Counted from the first letter of the stretch, positions 35,754-44,999 are shown. The stretch: DNA of 64,000 nt from Thalassobellus sediminis (GCF_044386045.1 NZ_JBISCD010000037.1:282424-346423), one strand, 5' to 3'. Numbers and translations are program-made. The notes: generated by a model from the sequence alone, not told the origin.

Positions 35754-36299
35754 ATGGGCAAACAAGTTCCAGAAATAACACCAGAATTAGAAGACTTCAT
35801 TAAAAAGCAAAAAATATTTTTTGTTGGTACTGCTGCACAAGATGGTCGTATAAATATTTCACCTAAAGGACATGATAGTCTTCGTGTTTTAAACCCCAAC
35901 AAATTGGTTTGGTTAAACCTTACTGGAAGTGGTAACGAAACAGCTGCACATCTTTTAAAAAATGATAGAATGACTATTATGTTTTGTGCTTTTGAAGGCA
36001 AGCCTCTTATTTTAAGACTTTACGGAACTGCCAAAATATACCACGAAAGAGATACTAAATTTCATAAGTATATTGATTTATTCGAACAAAATACAGGCTC
36101 AAGACAAATTATTGAATTAGATATCGATTTAGTGCAAACCTCATGCGGTTATTCAGTACTATTCATGGATTTTAAAGAAGAACGCGGTATGCTAAATGCT
36201 TGGTCTGAAAAACAAGGAAAAGAAAAAATCAAATCCTATTGGCAAGAAAAAAACACCAAAAGTATTGATGGTTTTGAGACTAATATAGTCTCTAGCTAA
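35754..36299 (+). CDS. Pyridoxamine 5'-phosphate oxidase-like flavoprotein
   Basis: A 181-residue split-barrel FMN-binding protein of the PNPOx-like family. It shows FFVGTAAQDGRINISPKG near residue 22, WLNLTGSGNETAAHLL near residue 53 and the MTIMFCAFEG strand, all typical for this family. It is a general flavoprotein oxidoreductase or a heme/F420-like binder; it is not the PdxH synthase itself, as the PLP-synthesis motifs are lacking. The substrate is unknown. It is convergent with pcm. Confidence 0.85.
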   Translation: MGKQVPEITPELEDFIKKQKIFFVGTAAQDGRINISPKGHDSLRVLNPNKLVWLNLTGSGNETAAHLLKNDRMTIMFCAFEGKPLILRLYGTAKIYHERDTKFHKYIDLFEQNTGSRQIIELDIDLVQTSCGYSVLFMDFKEERGMLNAWSEKQGKEKIKSYWQEKNTKSIDGFETNIVSS

Positions 36300-36310
36300 C
36301 AGCTAACAAC

Positions 36311-36952
36311 CTAATTCTTATCCTCCAATAAAGGCACAAATCGAAATTCACCAAATTCCTCTTGTTCAAATTCTTTTTGGCCTTTTCTTATAAAAAGTGT
36401 CATAATTTGAACATCGTCACCCACAGGAATTACAAGTCTGCCTCCAATTTTCAACTGGCTCAACAAGGGTTTAGGTACAAAAGGTGCACCCGCTGTTACA
36501 ATAATGCTATCAAAAGGCGCTTCATCTGAGAGCCCCTTATAACCATCGCCAAAAATAAGTTTCTTAGCACGGTAGCCTAATTTTGGGAAAAACTTACTCG
36601 TTTTTTTAAACAACTCTTGTTGGCGCTCAATACTATATACTTTAGCTCCTAACTCACACAAAACCGCAGTTTGATAACCACTGCCTGTACCAATTTCAAG
36701 AATTTTATGGTCTTTCTTCACCTTTAATAGTTCACTTTGAAAAGCAACAGTATACGGTTGAGAAATAGTTTGATCTGCCGAAATAGGAAATGCCTTGTCT
36801 TGATAAGCATGGTCTAAAAAGCTAGAATCCATAAACAAATGTCTCGGTATTTTGCCAATAGCATTCAAAACAGCTTCATTGCTTATTCCTTTCTTTTTTA
36901 ATACGTTAACTAACTGCTGTCTTAATCCCTTGTGCTTAAAAGTGTCTTTCAA
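36311..36952 (-). CDS. pcm: Protein-L-isoaspartate O-methyltransferase
   Basis: A 213-residue AdoMet-dependent enzyme that repairs isoaspartyl residues in damaged proteins. It has the PIMT substrate segment SQPYTVAFQSELL, the AdoMet motif ILEIGTGSGYQTA near residue 80, and a C-terminal GGRLVIPVGD segment near residue 180. Length is normal. It is transcribed convergently with the PNPOx-like gene and divergently from the Gfo/Idh gene. Confidence 0.93.
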   Translation of the reverse strand: MKDTFKHKGLRQQLVNVLKKKGISNEAVLNAIGKIPRHLFMDSSFLDHAYQDKAFPISADQTISQPYTVAFQSELLKVKKDHKILEIGTGSGYQTAVLCELGAKVYSIERQQELFKKTSKFFPKLGYRAKKLIFGDGYKGLSDEAPFDSIIVTAGAPFVPKPLLSQLKIGGRLVIPVGDDVQIMTLFIRKGQKEFEQEEFGEFRFVPLLEDKN

Positions 36953-37073
36953 TGTTGGTCTGGTTTATTCTGCTAAAATTAGTCAAAGATTTTAAAGCTG
37001 AAAACAATTTTATCACATTTTATTTTCACTAAAAAATTCATGTTAAATCATCAAATTCATGTGTTAAATATCT

Positions 37074-37081
37074 TATTTTTG
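37074..37081 (+). promoter_or_regulatory. Candidate -7 element of the Gfo/Idh gene
   Basis: TATTTTTG fits TAnnTTTG, 18 nt before the ATG at 37100. No -33 element is evident. Confidence 0.4.
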
Positions 37082-37099
37082 TTGAAAACGTAAATAATT

Positions 37100-38059
37100 A
37101 TGCTAAAAGTTGGTGTACTTGGTGCTGGCCACCTAGGGAAAATTCATTTAAGACTTCTTAATCAATCTGAAAAATACAACCTTATAGGGTTTTATGATGC
37201 AGATGAAACAAATGGTAAAAAAGTAGAAGCCGAATTTGGATATAAATTTTTCGATTCTATTGAATCACTCATCGATGCGGTTGATGTGGTAGATATTGTA
37301 ACACCTACCCTATCTCATTACGATTGTGCAAAACAAGCCATTGCAAAGGGCAAGCACATTTTTATTGAAAAACCTATTACCAATACGGTTGAAGAAGCCG
37401 AACATATTAGGCAGTTATTGGCCGACAATAATTTACGCGGACAAGTAGGACATGTAGAGCGTTTTAACCCAGCATTTTTAGCTATTAGAGACGATATTAA
37501 ATCGCCTATGTTTATTGAAACGCATAGATTAGCAGAATTTAATCCGCGTGGTACAGATGTACCAGTAGTTTTAGATTTAATGATTCATGATATCGATATT
37601 ATTTTAAGCATCGTAAAATCTAAAGTCAAGAATGTATCTGCAAGCGGTGTCTCGGTTATAAGTGACACACCAGATATTGCCAATGCCAGATTAGAATTTG
37701 AAAACGGTTGTGTAGCGAACTTAACGGCAAGTAGAATTTCACTTAAAAGAATGCGTAAAGCACGTTTCTTTCAAAAAGATGCCTATATCTCTGTAGATTT
37801 TCTTGAAAAGAAATGTGAAGTTGTTAAAATGAAAGATGCTCCAGAAAATCCTGGTGATTTTGATATGGTATTGCAAAATGCTGAAGGTGTGAAAAAACAA
37901 ATCTATTTTGACAACCCTAAAGTAGCTGACAATAATTCTATTTTAGACGAATTAGAAACTTTCGCAGATGCTATCAACAATAACACAACACCTATTGTAA
38001 CCCTACATGACGGTACCGAAGCATTACGCGTTGCTACACAGATTATTAATTGTTTTTAA
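37100..38059 (+). CDS. Gfo/Idh/MocA-family oxidoreductase
   Basis: A 319-residue NAD(P)-dependent oxidoreductase with an N-terminal Rossmann fold (VGVLGAGHLGKIH, residues 4-16) and the conserved EKPIT lysine near residue 95. The C-terminal domain carries a MIHDIDII segment near residue 170 with the conserved His. The substrate, probably a sugar or cyclitol derivative, is not clear. It is followed at 31 bp by a small membrane protein gene. Confidence 0.88.
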   Translation: MLKVGVLGAGHLGKIHLRLLNQSEKYNLIGFYDADETNGKKVEAEFGYKFFDSIESLIDAVDVVDIVTPTLSHYDCAKQAIAKGKHIFIEKPITNTVEEAEHIRQLLADNNLRGQVGHVERFNPAFLAIRDDIKSPMFIETHRLAEFNPRGTDVPVVLDLMIHDIDIILSIVKSKVKNVSASGVSVISDTPDIANARLEFENGCVANLTASRISLKRMRKARFFQKDAYISVDFLEKKCEVVKMKDAPENPGDFDMVLQNAEGVKKQIYFDNPKVADNNSILDELETFADAINNNTTPIVTLHDGTEALRVATQIINCF

Positions 38060-38090
38060 ATAAAAAACTAATGAACTAAAAAAATTTAAA

Positions 38091-38315
38091 ATGGAAAAAT
38101 TTTGGATAGTTGCAATAACAATATTAATTTTTACAATAATCACGTTTTTATATTGGAAGCTTACTAATGCTTTTGGAAAAAATGAATATGGTGAAAAAAT
38201 GTGGAAAAACTGGGGAACAAGAATGTATTATTGGACAGGAGCTATAATGGTTTCTGGAGGTATTACTGTCGGTATAATTTACCTTTTAAATTCCACAAAT
38301 ATTTTAACTCTTTAG
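38091..38315 (+). CDS. Small membrane protein, two spans
   Basis: A 74-residue protein with membrane segments near residues 5-24 and 48-68, separated by a charged loop (NEYGEKMWKNWGTRM). I do not recognise the family. It lies between the Gfo/Idh gene and the 3-hydroxyacyl-CoA dehydrogenase on the same strand. A hairpin-like AAAAAAACGTTTTTTT palindrome follows near 38334. Confidence 0.65.
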   Translation: MEKFWIVAITILIFTIITFLYWKLTNAFGKNEYGEKMWKNWGTRMYYWTGAIMVSGGITVGIIYLLNSTNILTL

Positions 38316-38404
38316 TATTCTAAAAACATAAAAAAACGTTTTTTTAAAGGAAGGTTAAAAATAGAGATCTCCTTCTGCAAGGGAATAGTAAAACAATTAA
38401 TTTA

Positions 38405-39295
38405 ATGAAAAACATAGCTGTAATAGGTGCAGGAACCATGGGAAATGGTATTGCACATACCTTTGCCCAAACTGGTTTTAAAGTAAACCTGATTGATATT
38501 AGTGAAGCTTCATTAAAAAAAGGCATAGCAACCATTTCTAAAAATTTAGATAGAATGCTTGCTAAAGAGAAAATCACAGAATATGAAAAAGCAAAAACAC
38601 TTTCTAATATTACAAGTTATACATCTATAGAAAAAGGTGTTAAATCTGTTGAATTAGTAGTTGAAGCAGCCACAGAAAATATAGATTTAAAACTCAATAT
38701 TTTTAAACAATTAGATGAAGTTTGTAATGAAAACACCATACTTGCTACAAACACATCTTCAATTTCTATTACACAAATTGCAGCAGTAACCTCAAGACCA
38801 GATAAAGTAATTGGTATGCATTTTATGAATCCAGTTCCTATTATGAAACTGGTTGAAATTATTCGAGGATACAATACTAGTGATGACGTTACAAAAACCA
38901 TCATGGATTTATCTAAAACACTAGATAAAGAACCTGTTGAAGTTAATGATTATCCAGGATTTGTTGCCAATAGAATTTTAATGCCTATGCTTAACGAATC
39001 TATTGAAACCTTATACAATGGTGTTGCTGGCGTACACGAAATAGATACAGTTATGAAACTTGGTATGGCACACCCTATGGGACCATTACAGTTAGCCGAT
39101 TTTATTGGGTTAGATGTTTGCTTATCTATACTTAATGTAATGTACAACGGTTTTAAAAACCCTAAATATGCACCTTGTCCACTATTAGTTAACATGGTTA
39201 ATGCAGGTAAATTAGGTGTAAAATCTGGGGAAGGTTTTTACGATTACTCTGAAAGTAGAAAAGCTGAAACTGTAGCGAAACAATTTTTAAAATAA
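38405..39295 (+). CDS. 3-hydroxyacyl-CoA (3-hydroxybutyryl-CoA) dehydrogenase
   Basis: A 296-residue single-domain NAD enzyme interconverting 3-hydroxyacyl-CoA and 3-oxoacyl-CoA. The Rossmann motif is IGAGTMGNGIA (residues 6-16). The catalytic His lies in IGMHFMNPVP near residue 140, the family Asn/Pro in NDYPGFVANRILMPMLNE near residue 185, and the C-terminal segment includes HPMGPLQLADFIGLD. It serves fatty-acid or butyrate-type metabolism. No other pathway genes adjoin it. Confidence 0.92.
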   Translation: MKNIAVIGAGTMGNGIAHTFAQTGFKVNLIDISEASLKKGIATISKNLDRMLAKEKITEYEKAKTLSNITSYTSIEKGVKSVELVVEAATENIDLKLNIFKQLDEVCNENTILATNTSSISITQIAAVTSRPDKVIGMHFMNPVPIMKLVEIIRGYNTSDDVTKTIMDLSKTLDKEPVEVNDYPGFVANRILMPMLNESIETLYNGVAGVHEIDTVMKLGMAHPMGPLQLADFIGLDVCLSILNVMYNGFKNPKYAPCPLLVNMVNAGKLGVKSGEGFYDYSESRKAETVAKQFLK

Positions 39296-39363
39296 GTTCA
39301 TTCGTTTATTTGTTAAGTCGTTTAGATAAATCAACTTAATAATAAATAATTTTACAAACTAAA

Positions 39364-40032
39364 ATGTCAATTCAAAAAAAACTCAACCACATAAAATCTA
39401 AATTACCAGAACACGTTACGCTTGTTGCTGTTTCTAAAACAAAACCTGTGTCTGATTTAATGGAAGCCTATAATGCTGGACAACGCATTTTTGGTGAAAA
39501 TAAAATTCAGGAAATAACAGAAAAATATGAGGTTATGCCAAAAGATATTGAATGGCATATGATTGGTCATGTACAAAGCAATAAGGTAAAATACATGGCG
39601 CCATTTGTGAGTTTAATTCATGGTGTTGACAACTTTAAATTGCTAAAAGAAATAAATAAACAAGCCAAAAAACATGATAGAATTATTGATTGTTTGTTTC
39701 AAATAAAAATTGCTTCAGAAGATTCTAAATTTGGAATGACTCATTCTCAAGTTTCAGAAATATTACAATCTAAAGAATTTTCAGCATTAAAAAATATTAG
39801 AATTATTGGACTCATGGGAATGGCTACTTTTACTGATAATGAAAATCAAGTAAAAAATGAATTCAATCTTTTAAAATCTACTTTTAACGATTTAAAACAA
39901 TTGAAAACTGCAAACTACAAACTGCAAACTATTTCAATGGGTATGAGTGGCGATTATCAACTAGCAATTGATTGTGGTAGTACTATGGTTCGAGTTGGAA
40001 GTAGTATCTTTGGTGTGAGAAATTACAATTAA
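39364..40032 (+). CDS. YggS/PROSC-family PLP homeostasis protein
   Basis: A 222-residue PLP-binding protein that buffers vitamin B6. The PLP lysine is K25 in VAVSKTKP; GENKIQE, WHMIGHVQSNK and SMGMSGDY with the later GSTMVRVGSSIFG complete the phosphate site. The stretch just before SMGMSGDY (residues 181-190, encoded by 39905-39932) is built of four 7-bp units, an in-frame microrepeat in an otherwise conserved protein. The next gene starts 25 bp downstream. Confidence 0.93.
   Translation: MSIQKKLNHIKSKLPEHVTLVAVSKTKPVSDLMEAYNAGQRIFGENKIQEITEKYEVMPKDIEWHMIGHVQSNKVKYMAPFVSLIHGVDNFKLLKEINKQAKKHDRIIDCLFQIKIASEDSKFGMTHSQVSEILQSKEFSALKNIRIIGLMGMATFTDNENQVKNEFNLLKSTFNDLKQLKTANYKLQTISMGMSGDYQLAIDCGSTMVRVGSSIFGVRNYN
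39905..39932 (+). repeat. Four tandem 7-bp units inside the YggS-like gene
   Basis: Units AAACTGC, AAACTAC, AAACTGC, AAACTAT follow one another and encode part of the loop before the PLP phosphate-binding motif. Confidence 0.85.
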
Positions 40033-40057
40033 AAACAAATAAACGCATAAATATTTT

Positions 40058-41422
40058 TTGTACGCAATACTAGATATAGAAACCACAGGAGGTAAATTTA
40101 ATGAAGAAGGTATTACTGAAATAGCCATTTATAAATTCGACGGCCATGAAGTTGTCGATCAGTTTATAAGTTTAGTAAACCCCGAACGAGACATTCAACC
40201 TTTTGTAGTTAACCTTACAGGCATAAACAGTAATATGCTTAAAAATGCCCCTAAATTTTACGAAGTTGCAAAACGTATTGTAGAAATTACCAAAGACTGT
40301 ATTTTAGTAGCTCACAATGCGCAATTTGATTACCGCATATTATGTACAGAATTTAGACGTTTGGGGTTTGATTATGAACGCCCATCGCTTTGCTCAGTAG
40401 AATTAGCAAAAGATTTAATTCCAGACCAAACATCTTATAGTTTAGGAAAATTAGTCCGTTCACTTGGTATTCCTGTTACCGATAGACATCGCGCTTCTGG
40501 TGATGCATTAGCGACAGTAAAATTATTTAAAATACTGCTAGACAAAGATACTAGCAAAAACATTATTAAAGAATCTATTAAGCTAAACCCTAAGCATCAA
40601 TTAGAAAGTAGACATCTTAATATTCTTGAAGAGCTTCCTGCGGTTACTGGCGTTTATTATATTCATAAAGAAAATGGTGATATTATATACATTGGGAAAA
40701 GTAATAATATAAAAAAACGTATCAATCAGCACTTTACGAACACCAATCGGAAATCAAAAAAAATACAGGCCTTAGTGCATTCGGTTAGTTATGATACTAC
40801 AGGAAGTGAATTAGTAGCTTTTTTAAAAGAAAGTGAAGAAATAAAACGTATAAAACCAATATTTAATAGAGCCTTACGTCGTAATACATTTACGCATGCA
40901 TTATATAGTTTTAAAGATGAAAACGATTATATAAACCTTAAAATTGATATAGCAGACGGACGCAAAAAACCAATAACAACTTTTACTAATAGACAAAGCG
41001 GAAAAAGTTTTATTACAAAAGCTGTTGAAGATTATAATTTATGTCAAAAACTTACCGGTTTATATAAAACCAAAACCAGTTGTTTTAATTACGATATAAA
41101 AACATGCGAAGGCGCTTGCATAAATAAAGAACCTGTGCAACTGTATAACAATCGTGTAGAAGCACTTATTGAAAAAAACAGTTATGCTAATAAAAACATG
41201 GTCATTGTTGATAAAGGTCGAGCCATTGATGAGCATAGTGCCATATTTATTGAAAATGGGATTTTTAAAGGCTTAGGTTTTTTTAATTTAAATTATCAAA
41301 TTAATAATATTGAAGTGTTAGAATCTATTATCACCCCAATGGAAAATAATAGAGATGCTCAACATATTATTCAAAATTATTTAAGAAAAAACAAATGTTT
41401 AAAAATTATTACACTTGGCTAA
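40058..41422 (+). CDS. DnaQ-type exonuclease fused to a GIY-YIG nuclease domain
   Basis: A 454-residue fusion. The N-terminal 170 residues form a 3'-5' exonuclease of the PolIII-epsilon type (ILDIETTGG at residues 3-11, HNAQFDYRIL near 87, HRASGDALAT near 148). A UvrC/Cho-like GIY-YIG domain follows (TGVYYIHKENGDIIYIGKSN near residue 205). A C-terminal region has a CFNYDIKTCEGAC cysteine cluster. The start is TTG at 40058: a stop lies just upstream and family members start MYAILDIE. It is probably a DNA-repair nuclease. Confidence 0.9.
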   Translation: MYAILDIETTGGKFNEEGITEIAIYKFDGHEVVDQFISLVNPERDIQPFVVNLTGINSNMLKNAPKFYEVAKRIVEITKDCILVAHNAQFDYRILCTEFRRLGFDYERPSLCSVELAKDLIPDQTSYSLGKLVRSLGIPVTDRHRASGDALATVKLFKILLDKDTSKNIIKESIKLNPKHQLESRHLNILEELPAVTGVYYIHKENGDIIYIGKSNNIKKRINQHFTNTNRKSKKIQALVHSVSYDTTGSELVAFLKESEEIKRIKPIFNRALRRNTFTHALYSFKDENDYINLKIDIADGRKKPITTFTNRQSGKSFITKAVEDYNLCQKLTGLYKTKTSCFNYDIKTCEGACINKEPVQLYNNRVEALIEKNSYANKNMVIVDKGRAIDEHSAIFIENGIFKGLGFFNLNYQINNIEVLESIITPMENNRDAQHIIQNYLRKNKCLKIITLG

Positions 41423-41447
41423 ACCATACTTAAAGGTTTTCTTTTAG

Positions 41448-41455
41448 TATTTTTG
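41448..41455 (+). promoter_or_regulatory. Candidate -7 element of the K+ channel gene
   Basis: TATTTTTG fits TAnnTTTG and ends 6 nt before the preferred ATG at 41462, again suggesting a leaderless start. Confidence 0.4.
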
Positions 41456-41461
41456 AATATT

Positions 41462-42292
41462 ATGAACAAGCTTCAAAATAAAGGTTGGAAACGAAAACTT
41501 CATGAAATAATCTATGAAGCAGATACTCCTATAGGTAAATTATTTGATGTGGTATTGCTTATTACAATACTTGCAAGTATTTTTCTTGTTATGCTCGAAA
41601 GTGTTGAAAGTATTGATAATAAGTATCACGACATCCTTAATATTTCAGAATGGGTTATAACCATACTTTTCTCAATAGAATATATTGCTAGAATTATTAC
41701 AGTAAAAAAACCTTTAAAATATATTTTTAGTTTTTATGGTGTCATAGATTTCCTATCAACTATCCCTAAATACATCTCATTACTTGTTGGAGGTTTACAT
41801 GCCCTTGCTGCTTTAAGAGCTTTACGATTACTTCGCGTTTTCAGAATTTTAAAACTAGCACGTTATTTAGGAGCTTCAAATAACTTAGTAGCTGCCATAA
41901 AAGCAAGTCGTGTAAAAATTTCAGTTTTTCTATTTGCTGTTGTTATTATATCTGTCATTTTAGGCACTATAATGTATTTAATTGAAGGTGAAGAAAATGG
42001 CTTTACAAATATACCTAAAAGTGTTTATTGGTGTATTGTTACACTAACTACAGTGGGTTATGGAGACATTGCTCCTCAAACTCCTTTAGGGCAATTCATT
42101 GCTTCTATTGTTATGATTTTAGGATACGGTATCATTGCTGTACCAACGGGAATTGTAACTTCAGAATTCACTAAATTAGATTCTGAAAAACCAGAAACTA
42201 ATACTCAAGCTTGCCAAAATTGCGCATCTGAAAACCATAAAGATGATGCCGCTTTTTGCGATCATTGTGGACATAAATTAAATCATGAGTAA
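41462..42292 (+). CDS. Voltage-gated K+ channel-like protein with C-terminal zinc ribbon
   Basis: A 276-residue six-span ion channel; the ATG at 41462 is chosen over a TTG at 41453 that overlaps the -7 element. An S4-like segment with regular basic residues (LRALRLLRVFRILKLARYL) lies near residues 118-136. The selectivity filter TLTTVGYGD lies near residue 195. The last 30 residues carry two Cys pairs (CQNC and CDHCGHKL), a zinc ribbon, which is uncommon on such a channel. The end overlaps miaA by 8 bp. Confidence 0.88.
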   Translation: MNKLQNKGWKRKLHEIIYEADTPIGKLFDVVLLITILASIFLVMLESVESIDNKYHDILNISEWVITILFSIEYIARIITVKKPLKYIFSFYGVIDFLSTIPKYISLLVGGLHALAALRALRLLRVFRILKLARYLGASNNLVAAIKASRVKISVFLFAVVIISVILGTIMYLIEGEENGFTNIPKSVYWCIVTLTTVGYGDIAPQTPLGQFIASIVMILGYGIIAVPTGIVTSEFTKLDSEKPETNTQACQNCASENHKDDAAFCDHCGHKLNHE

Positions 42293-43181
42293 AATTCTAA
42301 TTTCTATAGTTGGGCCTACTGCTATTGGAAAAACAGCACTAAGTATTAAACTTGCTAATTATTTTAATACTGAAATAATTTCGGCAGACTCACGGCAATT
42401 TTTCAAAGAGATGCAAATTGGTACTGCAGCGCCTACCTCAGAAGAATTAGCAGCAGCTAAACATCATTTTATTCATCATAAATCTATACACGATGAATAT
42501 AATGTAGGTGCTTTTGAAAAAGATGCTCTTAAATGTCTAGACACCCTTTTTAAAAACCACGATATTGTTATTATGGTTGGCGGATCTGGTCTCTATGTTG
42601 ATGCTGTAACTAATGGATTAGACAACTTCCCTAAAGTAGACGTAAGTATTCGCGAGAATTTAAATAATAATTTAATTAGTAAAGGACTTCCTTATTTACA
42701 AAATCAACTAAAAGAGCTCGACATTACATCATACAATACGATTGCTATCGATAATCCAAAACGTGTTATTCGCGCTTTAGAAATTTGTATTGGTTCAGGA
42801 AAACCCTATTCATCATTTTTAAATAAAGGAAAGGAAAAACGAAACTTCAAAACGATAACAATTGGGCTTACTGCCGAAAGAGAAACTATTTACAACCGTA
42901 TTAATAAACGTGTTGATTTAATGATGCAAGCAGGACAACTAGATGAAGCAAAAAGCTTGATTGAATATAACCATTTAAACGCCTTAAACACCGTTGGTTA
43001 TAAAGAATTATTCAACTTTTTAAATGATGAATGGACACTTGACTTTGCTATTTCTGAAATTAAAAAAAACACTAGACGTTTTGCAAAACGACAGCTTACT
43101 TGGTTTAGAAGGAATGAGCAAACACTTTGGTTTGATTATGAAACCGATTTAAAAGCAATAATAAAACAGTTAAATATTTAA
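42285..43181 (+). CDS. miaA: tRNA dimethylallyltransferase MiaA
   Basis: A 298-residue enzyme that isopentenylates A37 of tRNAs reading U-starting codons. The P-loop GPTAIGKT is at residues 10-17, with DSRQFFKEMQIGTAAPT, VGGSGLYVDA near residue 97 and a C-terminal TRRFAKRQLTWFRR segment near residue 265. The start overlaps the end of the channel gene by 8 bp, so translation may be coupled. Confidence 0.95.
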   Translation: MSKILISIVGPTAIGKTALSIKLANYFNTEIISADSRQFFKEMQIGTAAPTSEELAAAKHHFIHHKSIHDEYNVGAFEKDALKCLDTLFKNHDIVIMVGGSGLYVDAVTNGLDNFPKVDVSIRENLNNNLISKGLPYLQNQLKELDITSYNTIAIDNPKRVIRALEICIGSGKPYSSFLNKGKEKRNFKTITIGLTAERETIYNRINKRVDLMMQAGQLDEAKSLIEYNHLNALNTVGYKELFNFLNDEWTLDFAISEIKKNTRRFAKRQLTWFRRNEQTLWFDYETDLKAIIKQLNI

Positions 43182-43332
43182 AGGAATCTCTTTATTTATA
43201 TAAACCTCCAACTTGACTTTGTAAAAAAATTTTAGCTATATTTATTTAACGTATTATATGAAATATTAAAACGATTTCATATATACGTCTGACCTTCTCA
43301 AAAACACGCATCAAAATAACCAACAATTAAAT

Positions 43333-43340
43333 TATCTTTG
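43333..43340 (+). promoter_or_regulatory. Candidate -7 element of trmD
   Basis: TATCTTTG fits TAnnTTTG and ends 19 nt before the trmD ATG. No -33 TTTG is seen at the usual spacing. Confidence 0.4.
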
Positions 43341-43359
43341 CAAAACATAAAAATTTATC

Positions 43360-44037
43360 ATGCGCATAGATATTATAACTGTTTTACCAGAATTACTTAA
43401 AAGTCCGTTTGATGCGTCTATTTTAAAACGTGCTATTGATGCTGGTTTGGTAGAAGTTCATTTTCATAATTTAAGAGATTACACGACCGATAATTATAAA
43501 TCTATCGATGATACACAGTTTGGTGGTGGCGCTGGTATGGTTATGATGATAGAACCTATAGATAAATGTATTTCGACTTTAAAGGCAGAACGCGATTATG
43601 ACGAGGTCATATATATGACACCCGATGGCGAAACCTTAAAACAAGGTATTGCTAACCATTTATCATTAAAAGAAAATATTATTATTCTTTGCGGACATTA
43701 TAAAGGTGTAGACCAGCGTGTTAGAGATCTTTTAATTACACGCGAAATATCTATTGGCGATTATGTATTATCTGGTGGCGAGTTAGGTGCAGCTGTACTT
43801 TGCGATGCTATAATAAGATTAATACCTGGGGTTTTAGGAAATGAAACCTCTGCTCTAACCGATTCGTTTCAAGATGGACTGTTAGCACCACCTATTTACA
43901 CAAAACCAAGAGAATACAAAGGAATGAAGGTGCCTGAGTTATTGTTTGGAGGTAACTTTGGTAAAATTGAAAAGTGGCGTGAAGAACAAGCGTATTTAAG
44001 AACTAAAGAACGTCGCCCTGATTTGTTAGATGATTAA
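43360..44037 (+). CDS. trmD: tRNA (guanine-N1)-methyltransferase TrmD
   Basis: A 225-residue SPOUT-class methyltransferase modifying G37 of tRNA. It has FGGGAGMVMM near residue 57, ILCGHYKGVDQRV near 110 and the AdoMet knot IGDYVLSGGELGA near 130, with a C-terminal RREWR-like segment (KIEKWREEQAYLRT). It precedes rplS, as in many bacteria, but here with a 370-bp gap. Confidence 0.96.
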   Translation: MRIDIITVLPELLKSPFDASILKRAIDAGLVEVHFHNLRDYTTDNYKSIDDTQFGGGAGMVMMIEPIDKCISTLKAERDYDEVIYMTPDGETLKQGIANHLSLKENIIILCGHYKGVDQRVRDLLITREISIGDYVLSGGELGAAVLCDAIIRLIPGVLGNETSALTDSFQDGLLAPPIYTKPREYKGMKVPELLFGGNFGKIEKWREEQAYLRTKERRPDLLDD

Positions 44038-44407
44038 TTTAGCTAATTATTAAACTAATATCTGCTTTTTATAATGTGTATTAAATTGTGTTAAGGATAA
44101 AAACGGCATCCTTTATGCGAAGTTTTACATTTTTAACCTCACATTATATACTAAAAGCTATTTAATAATGAAATATTGAAACAAGCTCGGGACTGCTTAG
44201 CAGAAAGGTATAGTGGATATCCTGACTTTTTGCCTTATAACATCCTGATTTTAAACAACAAACATGAAGCAAAAAGGAACACCCTAAAAAAGATTATTAT
44301 TAATTGTAAATTATTAATTATTAACTATATTTGCAGCCAATTTCGGGTTAACCTCTGGCGAGAATCGTGTATGTTGTTCTGGATTAATTATAATTAAATT
44401 TAAAGAT
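44038..44407. other. 370-bp gap between trmD and rplS
   Basis: Contains a weak hairpin near 44099-44125, small palindromes near 44194-44223 and the rplS promoter. A 73-codon open frame at 44176-44397 starts with TTG, runs through the promoter and is not credible. Nothing else is recognised. Confidence 0.6.
44304..44333 (+). promoter_or_regulatory. rplS promoter
   Basis: TTG (44304-44306), 19 bp, then TATATTTG (44326-44333): the best match to the Bacteroidota -33/-7 promoter in the window. The leader to the ATG at 44408 is about 70 nt. Confidence 0.75.
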
Positions 44408-44758
44408 ATGGAATCTTTAGTAAAATTTGTTCAAGACGAATTTGTAACAAGAAAAGAATTACCAGAATTTGCAGCTGGTGACACAATTACTGTTTTCTAC
44501 GAAATTAAAGAGGGAAACAAAACACGTACTCAGTTTTTTAGAGGCGTAGTAATACAAAGAAGAGGATCTGGTTCATCAGAAACTTTTACAATTAGAAAAA
44601 TGTCTGGTTCTATTGGAGTTGAGCGTATCTTCCCAGTAAACTTACCTGCATTACAAAAAATTGAAGTTAACAAACGTGGTAAAGTACGTAGAGCTCGTAT
44701 CTTCTACTTTAGAGGTCTTACTGGTAAAAAAGCCAGAATTACTGAGCGTAGACGTTAA
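44408..44758 (+). CDS. rplS: 50S ribosomal protein L19
   Basis: A 116-residue ribosomal protein. It has the L19 signatures GDTITVFYEIKEGNKTRTQF near residue 23, GVVIQRRGSGSSETFTIRK near residue 48 and GVERIFPVNLPALQKIEV near 75, ending in a basic tail. It sits at the 30S-50S interface. It has its own promoter and a strong terminator 30 bp after the stop. Confidence 0.97.
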   Translation: MESLVKFVQDEFVTRKELPEFAAGDTITVFYEIKEGNKTRTQFFRGVVIQRRGSGSSETFTIRKMSGSIGVERIFPVNLPALQKIEVNKRGKVRRARIFYFRGLTGKKARITERRR

Positions 44759-44788
44759 TATAGTACAACTGCATAAGCAGCGATTAAA

Positions 44789-44819
44789 AAGCCTTGATTA
44801 TATATCAAGGCTTTTTTTA
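44789..44819 (+). terminator. Intrinsic terminator of rplS
   Basis: Stem AAGCCTTGA/TCAAGGCTT with a short AT loop and a T-run of seven. A textbook terminator. Confidence 0.9.
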
Positions 44820-44999
44820 TTAACTATTGTTAATAACTACGGTTTATAAGTAGTTGATATCTAACTGCTTAAAAAGTTTGTTTTTTTGAATTTAGGTTAT
44901 ACTTTAGTAAAAAGAAATAATAACAGCTCTTAGTTGGTTTCATAGCAACAATGAATTTATATTATTTTCTAAATAAGGTAACGTTCTTTATAAAATTGT

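Noticed and set aside
44176..44397. A 73-codon ORF between trmD and rplS
   Set aside because: TTG start, composition unlike a protein, and it runs through the rplS promoter.
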